DNA of 64,000 nt from Aliihoeflea sp. 40Bstr573 (GTDB lineage Bacteria > Pseudomonadota > Alphaproteobacteria > Rhizobiales > Rhizobiaceae). Below, piece after piece: positions 10,297-19,070 of the stretch. A model generated the notes under the pieces. The model saw nothing but the letters and a program-made list of their open reading frames with translations. It was not told where the DNA came from and did not search any database. The translations under genes and the position numbers were made by a program. Where the stretch lies: positions 186,001-250,000 of the forward strand of contig NZ_JAAAMH010000004.1 of assembly GCF_024105655.1 (NCBI RefSeq), in the 5' to 3' direction. How positions within the stretch are numbered: position 1 is the stretch's first letter; every line of letters begins with the position of its first letter.

Positions 10297-11130
10297 GTGA
10301 ACAAACCGCAGAACTTCTTCCATCTTCACCTGATTTCGGACGCGACCGGCGAGACGCTGCTGGCGGCCGGCCGCGCCGCGGCGGCGCAATACAAGAACGC
10401 ACGCGCGATCGAGCACATCTACCCGCTGATCAGAACCGAAAAGCAGCTCGAAAACGTCTTTGTCGACATCGAGGAAGCGCCGGGCATCGTGCTCTATACG
10501 GTGGTCGACCAGGAACTGGCGGCACGGATCGATGCGCATTGCCAGTCACTCGGCCTGCCATGCGTCTCCGTACTCGAGCCGGTTTTGCTGGTTTTCCAGT
10601 CCTATCTCGGTACGCCGGCAGGCCGCCGCGTCGGCGCACAGCATGTTCTCGATGCGGATTATTTCCGCCGCATCGACGCCCTCAACTTCACCATGGAACA
10701 CGATGACGGCCAGTTGCCGCCGGACATCGAAGAAGCCGACATCGTTTTGATCGGTATTTCCCGCACCTCGAAGACGCCGACCTCGATCTATCTCGCCAAT
10801 CGCGGTATCAAGACAGCGAATGTCCCGATCGTCATCGGGGTGCCGATCCCGCCGCAGATCGTCACCGCGAAAAAGCCGCTGATCGTCGGCCTGATCGCGA
10901 CGGCTGAGCGGATTTCGCAGGTGCGCCAGAACCGCATGCTGGGCGGGGCCGGTTTCAATCATGGCGACTATGTCGACCGGCTTTCGATTTCGGAGGAACT
11001 GGCCTATGCCCGTCAGATCTGCAACCGGCATGGCTGGCCGATGATCGACGTCACGCGGCGCTCGATCGAGGAAACCGCAGCAGCCATCGTCGCGTTGCGC
11101 AACAAGAGCCATCGCGAGGAGGCGCTGTGA
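10297..11130 (+). CDS. PPSR-family bifunctional kinase/pyrophosphorylase (DUF299)
   Basis: This 277-residue protein belongs to the family of pyruvate,phosphate dikinase (or PEP synthase) regulatory proteins, which use ADP to phosphorylate, and phosphate to dephosphorylate, their target enzyme. The N-terminus [15 protein letters not shown] and the later [20 protein letters not shown]-loop-like block are diagnostic. GTG at 10297 is chosen, since an in-frame ATG at 10264 lies inside the DnaA box and adds non-conserved residues. It is the first gene right of oriC, the same place as the RP001-type gene in Caulobacter. It overlaps maf by four bases. Confidence 0.92.
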   Translation: MNKPQNFFHLHLISDATGETLLAAGRAAAAQYKNARAIEHIYPLIRTEKQLENVFVDIEEAPGIVLYTVVDQELAARIDAHCQSLGLPCVSVLEPVLLVFQSYLGTPAGRRVGAQHVLDADYFRRIDALNFTMEHDDGQLPPDIEEADIVLIGISRTSKTPTSIYLANRGIKTANVPIVIGVPIPPQIVTAKKPLIVGLIATAERISQVRQNRMLGGAGFNHGDYVDRLSISEELAYARQICNRHGWPMIDVTRRSIEETAAAIVALRNKSHREEAL

Positions 11131-11726
11131 GACAAGAGATTATCCTGGCTTCGGGGAGCCCGTTCCGTCGCAAGATGCTGGAAGACGCCGGCATTGACCT
11201 TAGCGTGGAACGACCGGCCATAGACGAGCGCGCGGTCGAGGATGCAGTCGGTGGTGCAGGTCTTCGCCCTGACGACCTGGCGCAAATCCTCGCCGAGGCA
11301 AAAGCCGTGGATGTCAGCCAGAACCATCCGGGCGCCTTGGTCATCGGCTGCGACCAGACCTTGTCGTTGGGCGAGGAACTCATTCACAAACCCGCTGACA
11401 TGGAGGAGGCGCGCCGACGGCTCCTGATGCTGTCCGGCAAGACGCACCAGCTGAACAGCGCGGTGGTCATCGTTCAGGATGGCGAGACGATCTGGCGTCA
11501 TCTGTCGGTCGCGTCGATGACGATGCGCGAACTCGATCCGTGTTTCGTCGGTCGCCATCTGTCGGCAGTGGGAGACGTGGCCTTGTCGTCCGTGGGCGCC
11601 TATCAGATCGAGGGCAGGGGCATCCAGCTCTTCGAGAAGATCGAGGGCGATCACTTCACCATCATCGGCCTGCCCCTCCTGCCGCTCTTGAAAAGGCTGC
11701 GCGAACTGGGCGCCATCGATGGCTGA
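11127..11726 (+). CDS. Maf-family nucleotide pyrophosphatase
   Basis: This 199-residue cytosolic house-cleaning enzyme hydrolyses non-canonical or modified nucleoside triphosphates. The N-terminal [15 protein letters not shown] loop is the Maf signature. [17 protein letters not shown] and the later [11 protein letters not shown] supply the substrate pocket. The SPFRRKML form differs from the dTTP/UTP-type SPRRKELL and is closer to YceF-type proteins, so 7-methyl-GTP is a possible substrate (inference). GTG start overlaps the PPSR stop. It overlaps aroE by eight bases. Confidence 0.9.
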   Translation: MRQEIILASGSPFRRKMLEDAGIDLSVERPAIDERAVEDAVGGAGLRPDDLAQILAEAKAVDVSQNHPGALVIGCDQTLSLGEELIHKPADMEEARRRLLMLSGKTHQLNSAVVIVQDGETIWRHLSVASMTMRELDPCFVGRHLSAVGDVALSSVGAYQIEGRGIQLFEKIEGDHFTIIGLPLLPLLKRLRELGAIDG

Positions 11727-12555
11727 CATGACCAGCGCTTTCGTGATCGGCCATCCGATCGCGCATTCTCGCTCGCCGATGATACACGGCCATTGGCTGG
11801 CCGCGCATGACATTGCGGGCGAATATCGGGCCGTCGACGTCGCACCGGGCGACCTGCCCGGATTCCTCGAAAGCGTGCGGCGCGGCCTGTTTTGCGGCGG
11901 CAACGTCACCATCCCGCACAAGGAGGCCGTCTTCGAGGCCGTCCATCGCCGCGACGCTGCCGCAAGCGCCATCGGCGCGGTCAACACGCTCTGGCTCGAC
12001 AACGGCCAACTCATCGGCGGCAACACCGACGCATATGGCTTCGCAGCCAATCTCGACGCGGGCGCGCCGCACTGGCGCGCGGCGGAGACGGCTCTCGTGC
12101 TGGGCGCGGGCGGCGCGGCGCGGGCGGTGCTTCATGCTTTGCGCGAGGCGGGCATCGGCAAGGTCACGGTGGCCAACCGTTCGGCCGCGCGGGCCGGCGA
12201 GCTGGCGCTGGCCTTTCCGGGCGTCAAGCCGGCCGGGCTCGACCAGGCGTCGGCCTTGCTTGCGAAAACGGATCTGCTCATCAACACGACGTCGCTCGGC
12301 ATGAAGGGCCAGCCGCCGCTCGACCTCGACCTCGACGCACTCCAGGACCACGCGATCGTGACCGACATCGTCTATGCGCCTCTGACAACGCCGCTTCTGG
12401 CGCGCGCTAAATCACGCGGCTTGAAGACGGTCGACGGGCTCGGCATGCTGCTGCATCAGGCAGTGCCCGGGTTCGAGCGCTGGTTCGGCGTCAGGCCGGC
12501 GGTTACGCCGCAATTGCGCGCGATGATCGTCGCCGATCTGGAGGGCGCGAGATGA
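11719..12555 (+). CDS. aroE: Shikimate dehydrogenase
   Basis: This 278-residue NADPH-dependent enzyme reduces 3-dehydroshikimate in the aromatic amino acid pathway. Shikimate-binding SRSP ([12 protein letters not shown]), catalytic Lys in [10 protein letters not shown], catalytic Asp in GGNTDAYGF, and the nucleotide loop [10 protein letters not shown] are all present. It overlaps maf upstream and coaE downstream. The maf-aroE-coaE-dnaQ order matches the Caulobacter origin neighbourhood. Confidence 0.96.
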   Translation: MADMTSAFVIGHPIAHSRSPMIHGHWLAAHDIAGEYRAVDVAPGDLPGFLESVRRGLFCGGNVTIPHKEAVFEAVHRRDAAASAIGAVNTLWLDNGQLIGGNTDAYGFAANLDAGAPHWRAAETALVLGAGGAARAVLHALREAGIGKVTVANRSAARAGELALAFPGVKPAGLDQASALLAKTDLLINTTSLGMKGQPPLDLDLDALQDHAIVTDIVYAPLTTPLLARAKSRGLKTVDGLGMLLHQAVPGFERWFGVRPAVTPQLRAMIVADLEGAR

Positions 12556-13151
12556 TCGTCATCGGGTTGACCGGATCGATCGGCATGGGCAAGTCGACCA
12601 CCGCGCGGTTTTTTCGCGAGGCGGGCGTGCCGGTTCACGATTCGGACGAGGCTGTGCACCGGCTCTATGCCGGCAAGGCCGCACCCTTGATAGAAGCCGC
12701 CTTCCCTGGAACCGTGAGGGACGGCGTCGTCGACCGCACGCTTCTCGGTGCGTGCATCCTGGGCGACGCAGCGGCGTTGAAGACCGTCGAGCGCATCGTC
12801 CATCCGCTGGTGCGGGCCGATGCCGACGCTTTTCTCGCCGAACATCGCTCGGCGGGACGCAAGCTGGTGGTGCTCGACATCCCGCTTCTGTTCGAAACCG
12901 GCGGGGAGGGGCGGGTCGACCGCATCGTCGTCGTCTCCGCGCCGGCCGAAATCCAGCGCGAACGGGTGCTTGCGCGGCCCGGGATGTCGGTGGAGAAGTT
13001 CGAGGCGATCCTTGCCAAGCAGGTGCCCGACGCCGACAAGCGACGACGCGCCGATTTCATCGTCGACAGTGGCGGAGGGTTGGAGGCGGCGCGGGCGGCC
13101 GTCGAGGCGATCGTGGCGAAACTCGAGGCAGAAGCGAGATCCGATGCGTGA
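12552..13151 (+). CDS. coaE: Dephospho-CoA kinase
   Basis: This 199-residue kinase carries out the last step of coenzyme A synthesis. The P-loop [12 protein letters not shown] is at the N-terminus, followed by [10 protein letters not shown] and the [11 protein letters not shown] lid/acceptor segment. The start overlaps the aroE stop (ATGA), and the end overlaps the dnaQ start. Confidence 0.96.
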   Translation: MIVIGLTGSIGMGKSTTARFFREAGVPVHDSDEAVHRLYAGKAAPLIEAAFPGTVRDGVVDRTLLGACILGDAAALKTVERIVHPLVRADADAFLAEHRSAGRKLVVLDIPLLFETGGEGRVDRIVVVSAPAEIQRERVLARPGMSVEKFEAILAKQVPDADKRRRADFIVDSGGGLEAARAAVEAIVAKLEAEARSDA

Positions 13152-13869
13152 GATCATATTCGACACCGAAACGACCGGTCTCGACCCGAACGAGGACAGG
13201 ATCATCGAATTCGGCGGTATCGAACTCGTCAACCGCTTCCCGACCGGGCGCAGCTTCCACGTCTATATCAATCCGCAAGGCCGGCAGGTGCATCCCGAGG
13301 CGCTGGCGGTTCACGGCATCACCGATGCCTCGCTCGCCGACAAGCCCACCTTCGACGGTATTCTCGCCGACCTGCTCGCCTTCACCGAGGGCGCGCATCT
13401 GATCGCGCACAATGCCAATTTCGACATCGGCTTTCTCAATGCCGAGTTCGGCCGGCTTGGCGTCGACATGATCGAACCGGCTCGTGTCGTCGACACGCTG
13501 GCGATAGCACGGCGCAAGCACCCGATGGGACCGAACTCGCTGGACGCGCTTTGCCGGCGCTATGGCATCGACAATTCGCACCGTACCAAGCACGGCGCGC
13601 TGCTCGATTCGGAACTGCTTGCGGAAGTCTATATCGAACTGATCGGCGGTAGGCAGGCCGCGCTCGTGCTCGACGTGCAGGCGAATGGCACTGGCGAGCG
13701 TTCCGATGGAATGGCGGTGATCGATATCCGTCCGCGCCCTCGGCCGCTCGCGCCTCGTCTCAGCGAGGACGAGATCGCAGCCCACGCGGCCCTCGTCGGC
13801 ACGCTTGGCGACAATGCGATCTGGCGGGTGGTGGAACCGTCATATGCAGCGTCGGCCAACGGCTCCTGA
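13144..13869 (+). CDS. dnaQ: DNA polymerase III epsilon subunit (proofreading exonuclease)
   Basis: This 241-residue 3'-5' exonuclease proofreads for the replicative polymerase. The ExoI motif [12 protein letters not shown] gives the catalytic Asp and Glu, ExoII is [11 protein letters not shown], and ExoIII is [15 protein letters not shown] (His and Asp of the DEDDh type). The C-terminal tail would bind the alpha subunit. ATG at 13144 overlaps the coaE end. The frame is open far upstream but the motif is immediately downstream of this ATG. It is followed by a strong terminator. Confidence 0.96.
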   Translation: MREIIFDTETTGLDPNEDRIIEFGGIELVNRFPTGRSFHVYINPQGRQVHPEALAVHGITDASLADKPTFDGILADLLAFTEGAHLIAHNANFDIGFLNAEFGRLGVDMIEPARVVDTLAIARRKHPMGPNSLDALCRRYGIDNSHRTKHGALLDSELLAEVYIELIGGRQAALVLDVQANGTGERSDGMAVIDIRPRPRPLAPRLSEDEIAAHAALVGTLGDNAIWRVVEPSYAASANGS

Positions 13870-13875
13870 AACAAA

Positions 13876-13899
13876 AAACCCGGCGCTAAGGCCGGGTTT
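13876..13899. terminator. Bidirectional terminator between dnaQ and secB
   Basis: A perfect 9-base stem AAACCCGGC / GCCGGGTTT with a 6-base loop is flanked by A-runs on one side and T's on the other, so it can serve both converging genes. Confidence 0.88.
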
Positions 13900-13918
13900 C
13901 TGGTTCTTGGTGCAGTGA

Positions 13919-14449
13919 TCAGGCGGTGCCGGTCGGCTGCGCCACCTTGGCGCGTGCCTGTTCCTCGGCCATGCGGCGCTGGAACATCTGCGCAAAATCG
14001 ATCGGGTCGATCATCAGCGGCGGGAAGCCGCCCTGGCGCGTGATGTCGGCGATGATCTGGCGGGCGAAAGGGAAGAGCAGGCGCGGGCACTCGATGAAGA
14101 GCAGCGGCAGCATGTGTTCCTGCGGGAAGCCGTCGATCCGGAAGACGCCGCCATAGACGAGCTCGGCATTGAAGACGACTGTGTTTTCGACTTCCGCCTT
14201 GGCGTTGATCGTCAGGACGACGTCGAATTCCTTGTCGGCGATCGGGTTCGCATTGACATTGACGTTGATGTTGATGCCGGGCGGCTGAGTGCGCGTGCGC
14301 AGCGACTTGGGCGCGCCCGGGTTCTCGAAGGACAGATCCTTCACATATTGCGAGACGACGTTGAAGGTCGCCCCCTGCTGGGGCTGCGCGCCGGGCTGTG
14401 CGGCGCCGCCGCCGTTTTGACCATTGGTGTTTTCGGGCGTTTCGGCCAT
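13919..14449 (-). CDS. secB: Protein-export chaperone SecB
   Basis: This 176-residue tetrameric chaperone holds preproteins unfolded for SecA. The conserved core is visible: [35 protein letters not shown] and [20 protein letters not shown]. The N-terminal 25 residues are rich in Asn, Gly and Gln and look disordered. ATG at 14449 follows GAGGAA; an upstream in-frame start at 14530 adds non-conserved residues. It is transcribed in the same direction as fxsA, 98 bases downstream of it. Confidence 0.96.
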   Translation of the reverse strand: MAETPENTNGQNGGGAAQPGAQPQQGATFNVVSQYVKDLSFENPGAPKSLRTRTQPPGININVNVNANPIADKEFDVVLTINAKAEVENTVVFNAELVYGGVFRIDGFPQEHMLPLLFIECPRLLFPFARQIIADITRQGGFPPLMIDPIDFAQMFQRRMAEEQARAKVAQPTGTA

Positions 14450-14547
14450 CTCGTCGTTCCTCTCCTCGTCCGAACCAGGGGCGTCCGGACGGCTGTTGCT
14501 CCAATAAATCGGGCGTTCGCTAACATGCACGCCCGATCGTTACAAGT

Positions 14548-15054
14548 TCAGCGCGGCGGCAGGCGCGGATCGGAGGGCGAGCGCGTGGGTTGCTCGCCCG
14601 GCGCCGAAAGGTCGCTGTAGTCATCGGCATCGAGATCGACCACGCCGTCGCGCGTGCGGCGCCTCGCCTGCCATGCGGCACCGCCCTGGACAGTGGTTAC
14701 GCGAATGCGCTCGCGCAGCAGGCGCCAGCCAAAATCGCGCACCGGCGGCAGAAAGAGGAGGAGGCCGATGGCGTCGGTGACGAAGCCTGGAATGATCAGG
14801 AGGAGGCCGGCGACCACGATCATCATGCCGTGCACGAGGTCGCGTCCGGGCGAGCCGCCGCGATCGAGCTCGGCACGGATGCGCTGGATCGTGCTGAAGC
14901 CCTGGACGCGCACGAGAATGATGCCGAGAAAAGCCGACGCGAAGATAAGTCCGAGCGTCGCCAACACGCCGATCTGGCTGCCGACCGCGATGAAGGTCGC
15001 GATCTCGACCAGTGGCATGGCGAGGATGAGAAGGGGGATCAGCGAAAATCGCAC
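14548..15054 (-). CDS. fxsA: FxsA family membrane protein
   Basis: This 168-residue inner-membrane protein belongs to the family of FxsA, known in E. coli for suppressing F-exclusion of phage T7; its normal role is not known. Four hydrophobic segments are visible, with the family blocks MPLVEIATFIAVGSQIGVLA and PGFVTDAIGLLLFLPPVR. A GTG start at 15054 is chosen because GAGG lies eight bases before it and the hydrophobic N-terminus follows directly. The frame stays open upstream to 16290, antisense to the next genes. The charged C-terminal tail is cytoplasmic. Confidence 0.9.
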   Translation of the reverse strand: MRFSLIPLLILAMPLVEIATFIAVGSQIGVLATLGLIFASAFLGIILVRVQGFSTIQRIRAELDRGGSPGRDLVHGMMIVVAGLLLIIPGFVTDAIGLLLFLPPVRDFGWRLLRERIRVTTVQGGAAWQARRRTRDGVVDLDADDYSDLSAPGEQPTRSPSDPRLPPR

Positions 15055-15083
15055 AATAGAAGCCTCAAAGTCGGTTCGCCGAT

Positions 15084-15089
15084 ATATAG
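15084..15089 (-). promoter_or_regulatory. Candidate -10 element for fxsA
   Basis: On the minus strand CTATAT lies 29 bases before the fxsA GTG and fits the alphaproteobacterial -10. No good -35 is seen. The rest of the 258-base gap up to the Tim44-like gene shows no clear motif. Confidence 0.3.
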
Positions 15090-15312
15090 GAAGGGCCTGC
15101 GTCCATTTGAATGCAGCGCTGCGGCGATCTATATGCAAAAGATGGAACGGGCGCTTGAATTCGCGCCAGAGGGCTTCACCTAGTGCGCAACCACGCTCCA
15201 AGCGTGGATTTGCGATCCGAATTGAGTAGCGAGCATCGGGCATCGCCGGGCGACCGGCAGGAATTCGATCCGGCGCTCCAGTGTAACGACAAACAGGGTC
15301 TTGGCGGACGAC

Positions 15313-16011
15313 ATGGAATTCTTCGATTTCGGAACCATCTTCTTCCTCGTCGCCGCCGCGGTGATCTTTTATCAACTGCGCAGCGTGCTCGGCAGGCGCA
15401 CGGGCAACGAGCGGCCGCCGCAAGATCCCTACACACGGCCCGAGAGCGACAAGCAGGCGGCTCCCGAGAATGTCGTTTCGCTGCCGCGCCGCCGCATGGG
15501 CGACGCTGCGCCTGCTCCCGACTATGCGGCGATCGACGCCGTCGCGCCGGAAGGCACGCCCGTCAACAACGGCCTGCGCGCCATCAGGCAGGCCGATCCG
15601 AGTTTCGATCCCGCGCAGTTCGTCGATGGCGCCAAGATGGCCTACGAGATGATCGTGATGGCCTATGCTGACGGCGACCGCCAAACGTTGAAGAACCTGC
15701 TCTCGCGCGAGGTTCATGACGGTTTCGTCCAGGCTATCGCCGACCGCGAGGCGCGGGGCGAAAAGGTGCAGTCTTCCTTCGTCGGCATCGACAAGGCGGA
15801 AATTGTGGGTGCCGAGCAGAAGGGCTCGGAGGCGCATGTCACGCTGCGCATCGTCAGCGAACTGATCTCGGCGACGCGCAATGCATCGGGCGAGGTGATC
15901 GACGGCGATCCGGAGGCTGTCGTTGAGGTCAAGGATGTGTGGACCTTCGCCCGCGATACGCGCTCGCGCGACCCGAACTGGAAGCTGGTCGCCACCGAAG
16001 CGGAAGAATAG
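15313..16011 (+). CDS. Tim44/TimA-like membrane-anchored protein
   Basis: This 232-residue protein has one N-terminal membrane anchor (FFDFGTIFFLVAAAVIFYQL), a Pro- and Arg-rich linker, and a C-terminal Tim44-like domain (residues about 90-230) with the pattern FVDGAKMAYEMIVMAYADGD...SREVHDGFVQAI. In mitochondria Tim44 links the import channel to Hsp70; bacterial members are linked to inner-membrane biogenesis. ATG at 15313 places the anchor at the N-terminus, and a TTG at 15301 is an alternative. It probably shares a transcript with mltA, smr and the HTH gene. Confidence 0.88.
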   Translation: MEFFDFGTIFFLVAAAVIFYQLRSVLGRRTGNERPPQDPYTRPESDKQAAPENVVSLPRRRMGDAAPAPDYAAIDAVAPEGTPVNNGLRAIRQADPSFDPAQFVDGAKMAYEMIVMAYADGDRQTLKNLLSREVHDGFVQAIADREARGEKVQSSFVGIDKAEIVGAEQKGSEAHVTLRIVSELISATRNASGEVIDGDPEAVVEVKDVWTFARDTRSRDPNWKLVATEAEE

Positions 16012-16027
16012 ATCCGGTTCCGCTGGC

Positions 16028-17089
16028 ATGAACACGCCGGCTGCTCTCGATTTCCTGAGGTTCGACGACATCGCGAACTGGCGCAGCGACGAGCATCGCG
16101 CCGCCTTTGGCGCATTCCGCCGCTCGGCTTTCCGCAATCTGGAAAAGCGCTGCAAGACGGGCGCGTTCGGCATTTGCGCCGAAGATCTCGAGCCTGCATT
16201 CGCTTGCGCGCGAGACGGCGTGGACGATGCCCGCGCCTTCTTCGAACGGCATTTCCGTCCAGCGCGAATCTTGGCCGAGGGTTTCGTCACCGGCTTCTAC
16301 GAGCCTGTGGTCGAGGCCAGTCCCAAACGCACCGCGCATTTCCGCCATCCCATCCTGACGCGGCCAGCGGACCTCGTCGATGTCACCGACGAGAATCGCC
16401 CCGCCGGGTGGGATGCACAAATCGTCTTCGGTCGGCAGACCGCGGCGGGCATCGTTCCGTTCTTCGACCGAGGCGAGATCGAGCGCGGCGCGCTTGAAGG
16501 GCGCGGCCTTGAAATCGCGTGGCTGGCCGACAAGGTCGATCTGTTCTTTATCCATGTCCAGGGCGCGGCCCGACTGATGATGACGGATGGCAGCGAGCGG
16601 CGGGTAACCTATGCGGCGAAATCGGGCCACTCCTTCGTCGGACCAGGGAAAATTCTCGCGGACCTAGGCGAAATTCCGCGAAAAGACGTCACGATGCAGT
16701 CGATCCGGGCCTGGTTTGCCGTCAATCCGGCCCGGATCGACGAAATTCTTTGGCACAATCGCTCGTTCATCTTCTTCAAGGATGTCCAGGTCGACGACCC
16801 GGCTCTCGGCGCGATCGCAGCCGCGAAGGTGCAGCTGACGGCGGGGCGGTCGCTCGCAATCGACCGCAAGCTGCACACATTCGCCACGCCGTTCTTCGTC
16901 GAAGCGCCTGACCTGGATTTCGCGCGGCTGATGATCGCGCAGGACACCGGTTCGGCGATCGTCGGTCCGGCGCGGGGGGACATCTTCTGCGGTTCGGGAG
17001 ACGAGGCGGGCGAAACCGCGGGCGTCATCAAGCATCCGGCCGAATTCATCATGCTGGTGCCCAATGCGGCCGCGGAGCGGCTGACATGA
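16028..17089 (+). CDS. mltA: Murein transglycosylase A (MltA, GH102)
   Basis: This 353-residue lytic transglycosylase cleaves peptidoglycan glycan strands to 1,6-anhydro products. The MltA domain (GFVTGFYEPVVEAS onward, VDLFFIHVQGAARL) and the 3D domain are present. The LMIAQDTGSAIVGPARGDIF block carries the Asp that aligns with the catalytic Asp of E. coli MltA. No signal peptide or lipobox is visible after the ATG at 16028, which is odd for a periplasmic enzyme, and there is no clear ribosome site. It overlaps smr by four bases. Confidence 0.93.
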   Translation: MNTPAALDFLRFDDIANWRSDEHRAAFGAFRRSAFRNLEKRCKTGAFGICAEDLEPAFACARDGVDDARAFFERHFRPARILAEGFVTGFYEPVVEASPKRTAHFRHPILTRPADLVDVTDENRPAGWDAQIVFGRQTAAGIVPFFDRGEIERGALEGRGLEIAWLADKVDLFFIHVQGAARLMMTDGSERRVTYAAKSGHSFVGPGKILADLGEIPRKDVTMQSIRAWFAVNPARIDEILWHNRSFIFFKDVQVDDPALGAIAAAKVQLTAGRSLAIDRKLHTFATPFFVEAPDLDFARLMIAQDTGSAIVGPARGDIFCGSGDEAGETAGVIKHPAEFIMLVPNAAAERLT

Positions 17090-17637
17090 CGCGGCGCGCC
17101 AGGGGACTGAGCCGGGAGGACCGCCAGCTCTGGTCGAAGGTCGCGCGGTCCGTCGCGCCGATGCCGGGCAAGAGCTTTCCCGAAGAGATGGAGGAGGGTC
17201 TGGCCAGTGACGAGGCCAAGGCTTCACCGGCTCTGCCGCCGGTAATCGCCGACGCCAAGCACCAGGCCGAGGCCTTGCGCCGCGAGCCAGTGCAGCGGCC
17301 AATAATCGATCGGCCGACGAAGAAGAAGCTCGCCAAGGGGCGGCTCGCGATCGAAGGCAAGGTGGATCTTCACGGCATGACGCTTGCCGAGGCCCATGGC
17401 GTCCTCCTCGCTTTCCTGCACAATGCCTATGCGCAGGGGCGGCGCCATGTTCTGGTGGTGACGGGAAAGGGATCTTCGATGGGCAGCGACGGCGTGTTGC
17501 GCCGGCAGGTGCCGCAATGGTTCGCAACGCCCGCTTTTCGCGGCCTGATTTCGGCGCATGAGGATGCCGCACGCCACCATGGCGGGCAGGGCGCGATGTA
17601 TGTGCGCCTGCGCCGGCGTCCGGGAGATGCGGCGTGA
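17086..17637 (+). CDS. Smr/MutS2 domain endonuclease-like protein
   Basis: This 183-residue protein has a charged, disordered N-terminal half and a C-terminal Smr domain. The conserved DLHGMTLAEAH and LVVTGKGS boxes are intact, and the domain ends with GGQGAMYVRLRR. Smr domains nick DNA or RNA; the substrate of this family is not settled. The start overlaps the mltA stop and the end overlaps the HTH gene start, so the three genes are translated in a chain. Confidence 0.9.
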   Translation: MTRRARGLSREDRQLWSKVARSVAPMPGKSFPEEMEEGLASDEAKASPALPPVIADAKHQAEALRREPVQRPIIDRPTKKKLAKGRLAIEGKVDLHGMTLAEAHGVLLAFLHNAYAQGRRHVLVVTGKGSSMGSDGVLRRQVPQWFATPAFRGLISAHEDAARHHGGQGAMYVRLRRRPGDAA

Positions 17638-18038
17638 CGCCGTTCGGCGAGAAGTTGCGCGCGATGCGCACGGAGCGCGGCATCGCGCAAAAGGAGATGG
17701 CGGCCGCGCTTGGCGTCAGCCCGGCCTATCTGTCGGCACTGGAGCATGGCCGGCGGGGCGTGCCCAACTGGGCAACGGTGCAGAAGATCATCGGCTTCTT
17801 CAATGTGATCTGGGACGAAGCGGAGGAACTGGAGGCCTTGGCGGCCCGGTCCGATCCGCGCGTCACCGTCAATACGGCCGGGCTGTCGCCATCGGCGACG
17901 GCGCTAGCGAACCGCATGGCGCTGCAGATCGGTGCGCTGGGCGAGGACGACATCGCGCGGATCGTCGCGCTACTCGACGAGATCGATCAGAAAAGCGCTT
18001 CCAGATCCTCGAGCCGATCGTTGACCAGCCAGCCATAG
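17634..18038 (+). CDS. XRE-type helix-turn-helix protein
   Basis: This 134-residue protein has a Cro/XRE DNA-binding domain at residues 1-60 (GEKLRAMRTERGIAQKEMAA, then SPAYLSALEHGRRG). The second half is acidic and helical (ALGEDDIARIVALLDEI). It starts with GTG overlapping the smr stop. Its last 52 bases overlap the 3' end of the convergent DUF1402 gene. Target genes are unknown; the context suggests a link with cell-wall or membrane functions. Confidence 0.85.
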   Translation: MTPFGEKLRAMRTERGIAQKEMAAALGVSPAYLSALEHGRRGVPNWATVQKIIGFFNVIWDEAEELEALAARSDPRVTVNTAGLSPSATALANRMALQIGALGEDDIARIVALLDEIDQKSASRSSSRSLTSQP

Positions 18039-18949
18039 TAGTTCTCTTCGGGAAGGCGAGGGGCTTCTCCGCGCGCGGCACGCTGGCTGTTTTCAAGCTT
18101 GAGGCCATAGGCGCGCTGCTCGGGATTGCCGACGTTGTAGAGGGTCGAAGTGACGCCTGGATTGTCGGAAATGTCGAAGCCGGCGATGCGGCGGTAGGCG
18201 TCGATCGAGGTCTTCAAGGTCGCGGCGACGTAGGCGAGCGTCAGGTCCGGGTCCATGATCGTGCGGTAGACAGCCTGCGGGTCGGACGCATCGAGCTTCG
18301 GCAGGCCGGAGACCTGGTGGACGAGGTCGCTCATCTGCAGCGCGGTCAGCGGGTTGAGCTGGCCGATGCCGAAGGTCTGGCCGGCATAGAAGGGTTGAAA
18401 GAAGACCGCGCCGAACCGATCGTCGGGGTAGGAGCGGCCGTCCACGGTCCGGCCACGGAAATCCCGTTCCCAGACGACTTCGCGGCACGACCACAGATCA
18501 TAGCTGTCGGCGGCGACGGCGTTGCATTCGGCAAATTCGGGTCGGCCGACGAACGTGGCGATGTTTTCCCCGCCATGGGCGAACTGGAAGCTGGTCGACA
18601 GGTAGGAGACGGCCTTGACGTAGTAGGTCTGCAGCCGGTCGTAGGCGTCGACATTGTAGGTGTGCTCGCCAATAATGGCGCCCGCCATGTGAACGGGATC
18701 GAGGCCATAGCTGGCGGACACCTGTCGGATCTTGGAGCGAAGCGTCTCGTCCTGTTGGAAGAGGCGCAGGACGCGCTGGTACTTCGCCTCGTAGGTCGTC
18801 GACAGCGCACGGGTCCGGCTTGCGGAGCCACCGGGAACGCTCGGCTGCTCGACATTGCGGTTGCCGGGCGGAACTTTCGTGACGGCCTGCGCCTCGCCCG
18901 CAACGAGCGCAAGCGAAAGGGACAGAACCAGTCCGGCAAATGCTTTCAT
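17987..18949 (-). CDS. DUF1402 periplasmic protein, lytic transglycosylase-like
   Basis: This 320-residue exported protein begins with a signal peptide (MKAFAGLVLSLSLALVAGEAQA). It belongs to the uncharacterised DUF1402 family. Its motif order resembles GH23 lytic transglycosylases: IIGEHTYN could supply the catalytic Glu, then GIGQLNPLTA matches the G.MQL.P.TA block, then YVAATLK, then TLYNVGNP in the place of the AYNAG motif. About 110 residues separate the first two blocks, longer than usual. This fold assignment is my reading, not established. ATG at 18949 gives the signal peptide. Confidence 0.8.
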   Translation of the reverse strand: MKAFAGLVLSLSLALVAGEAQAVTKVPPGNRNVEQPSVPGGSASRTRALSTTYEAKYQRVLRLFQQDETLRSKIRQVSASYGLDPVHMAGAIIGEHTYNVDAYDRLQTYYVKAVSYLSTSFQFAHGGENIATFVGRPEFAECNAVAADSYDLWSCREVVWERDFRGRTVDGRSYPDDRFGAVFFQPFYAGQTFGIGQLNPLTALQMSDLVHQVSGLPKLDASDPQAVYRTIMDPDLTLAYVAATLKTSIDAYRRIAGFDISDNPGVTSTLYNVGNPEQRAYGLKLENSQRAARGEAPRLPEENYYGWLVNDRLEDLEALF

Positions 18950-19070
18950 GAGATTCGGGGCCCCGGCCAAAGCGCCGCGAACATAGTGAGCGGTCATCGA
19001 CCCGTCGAGCGCGGATTGCGCCCGACGGTTCGTGATTCGCTCACTTCGTCGCGAGGTGTTGCCAAACGGC

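Noticed and set aside
13919-14530. Longer SecB start at 14530
   Set aside because: The added 27 residues are not conserved and the ATG at 14449 has a good ribosome site.
15055-16290. Upstream extension of the fxsA frame
   Set aside because: The conserved protein starts at GTG 15054 with a ribosome site; the extension runs antisense to the Tim44-like gene.
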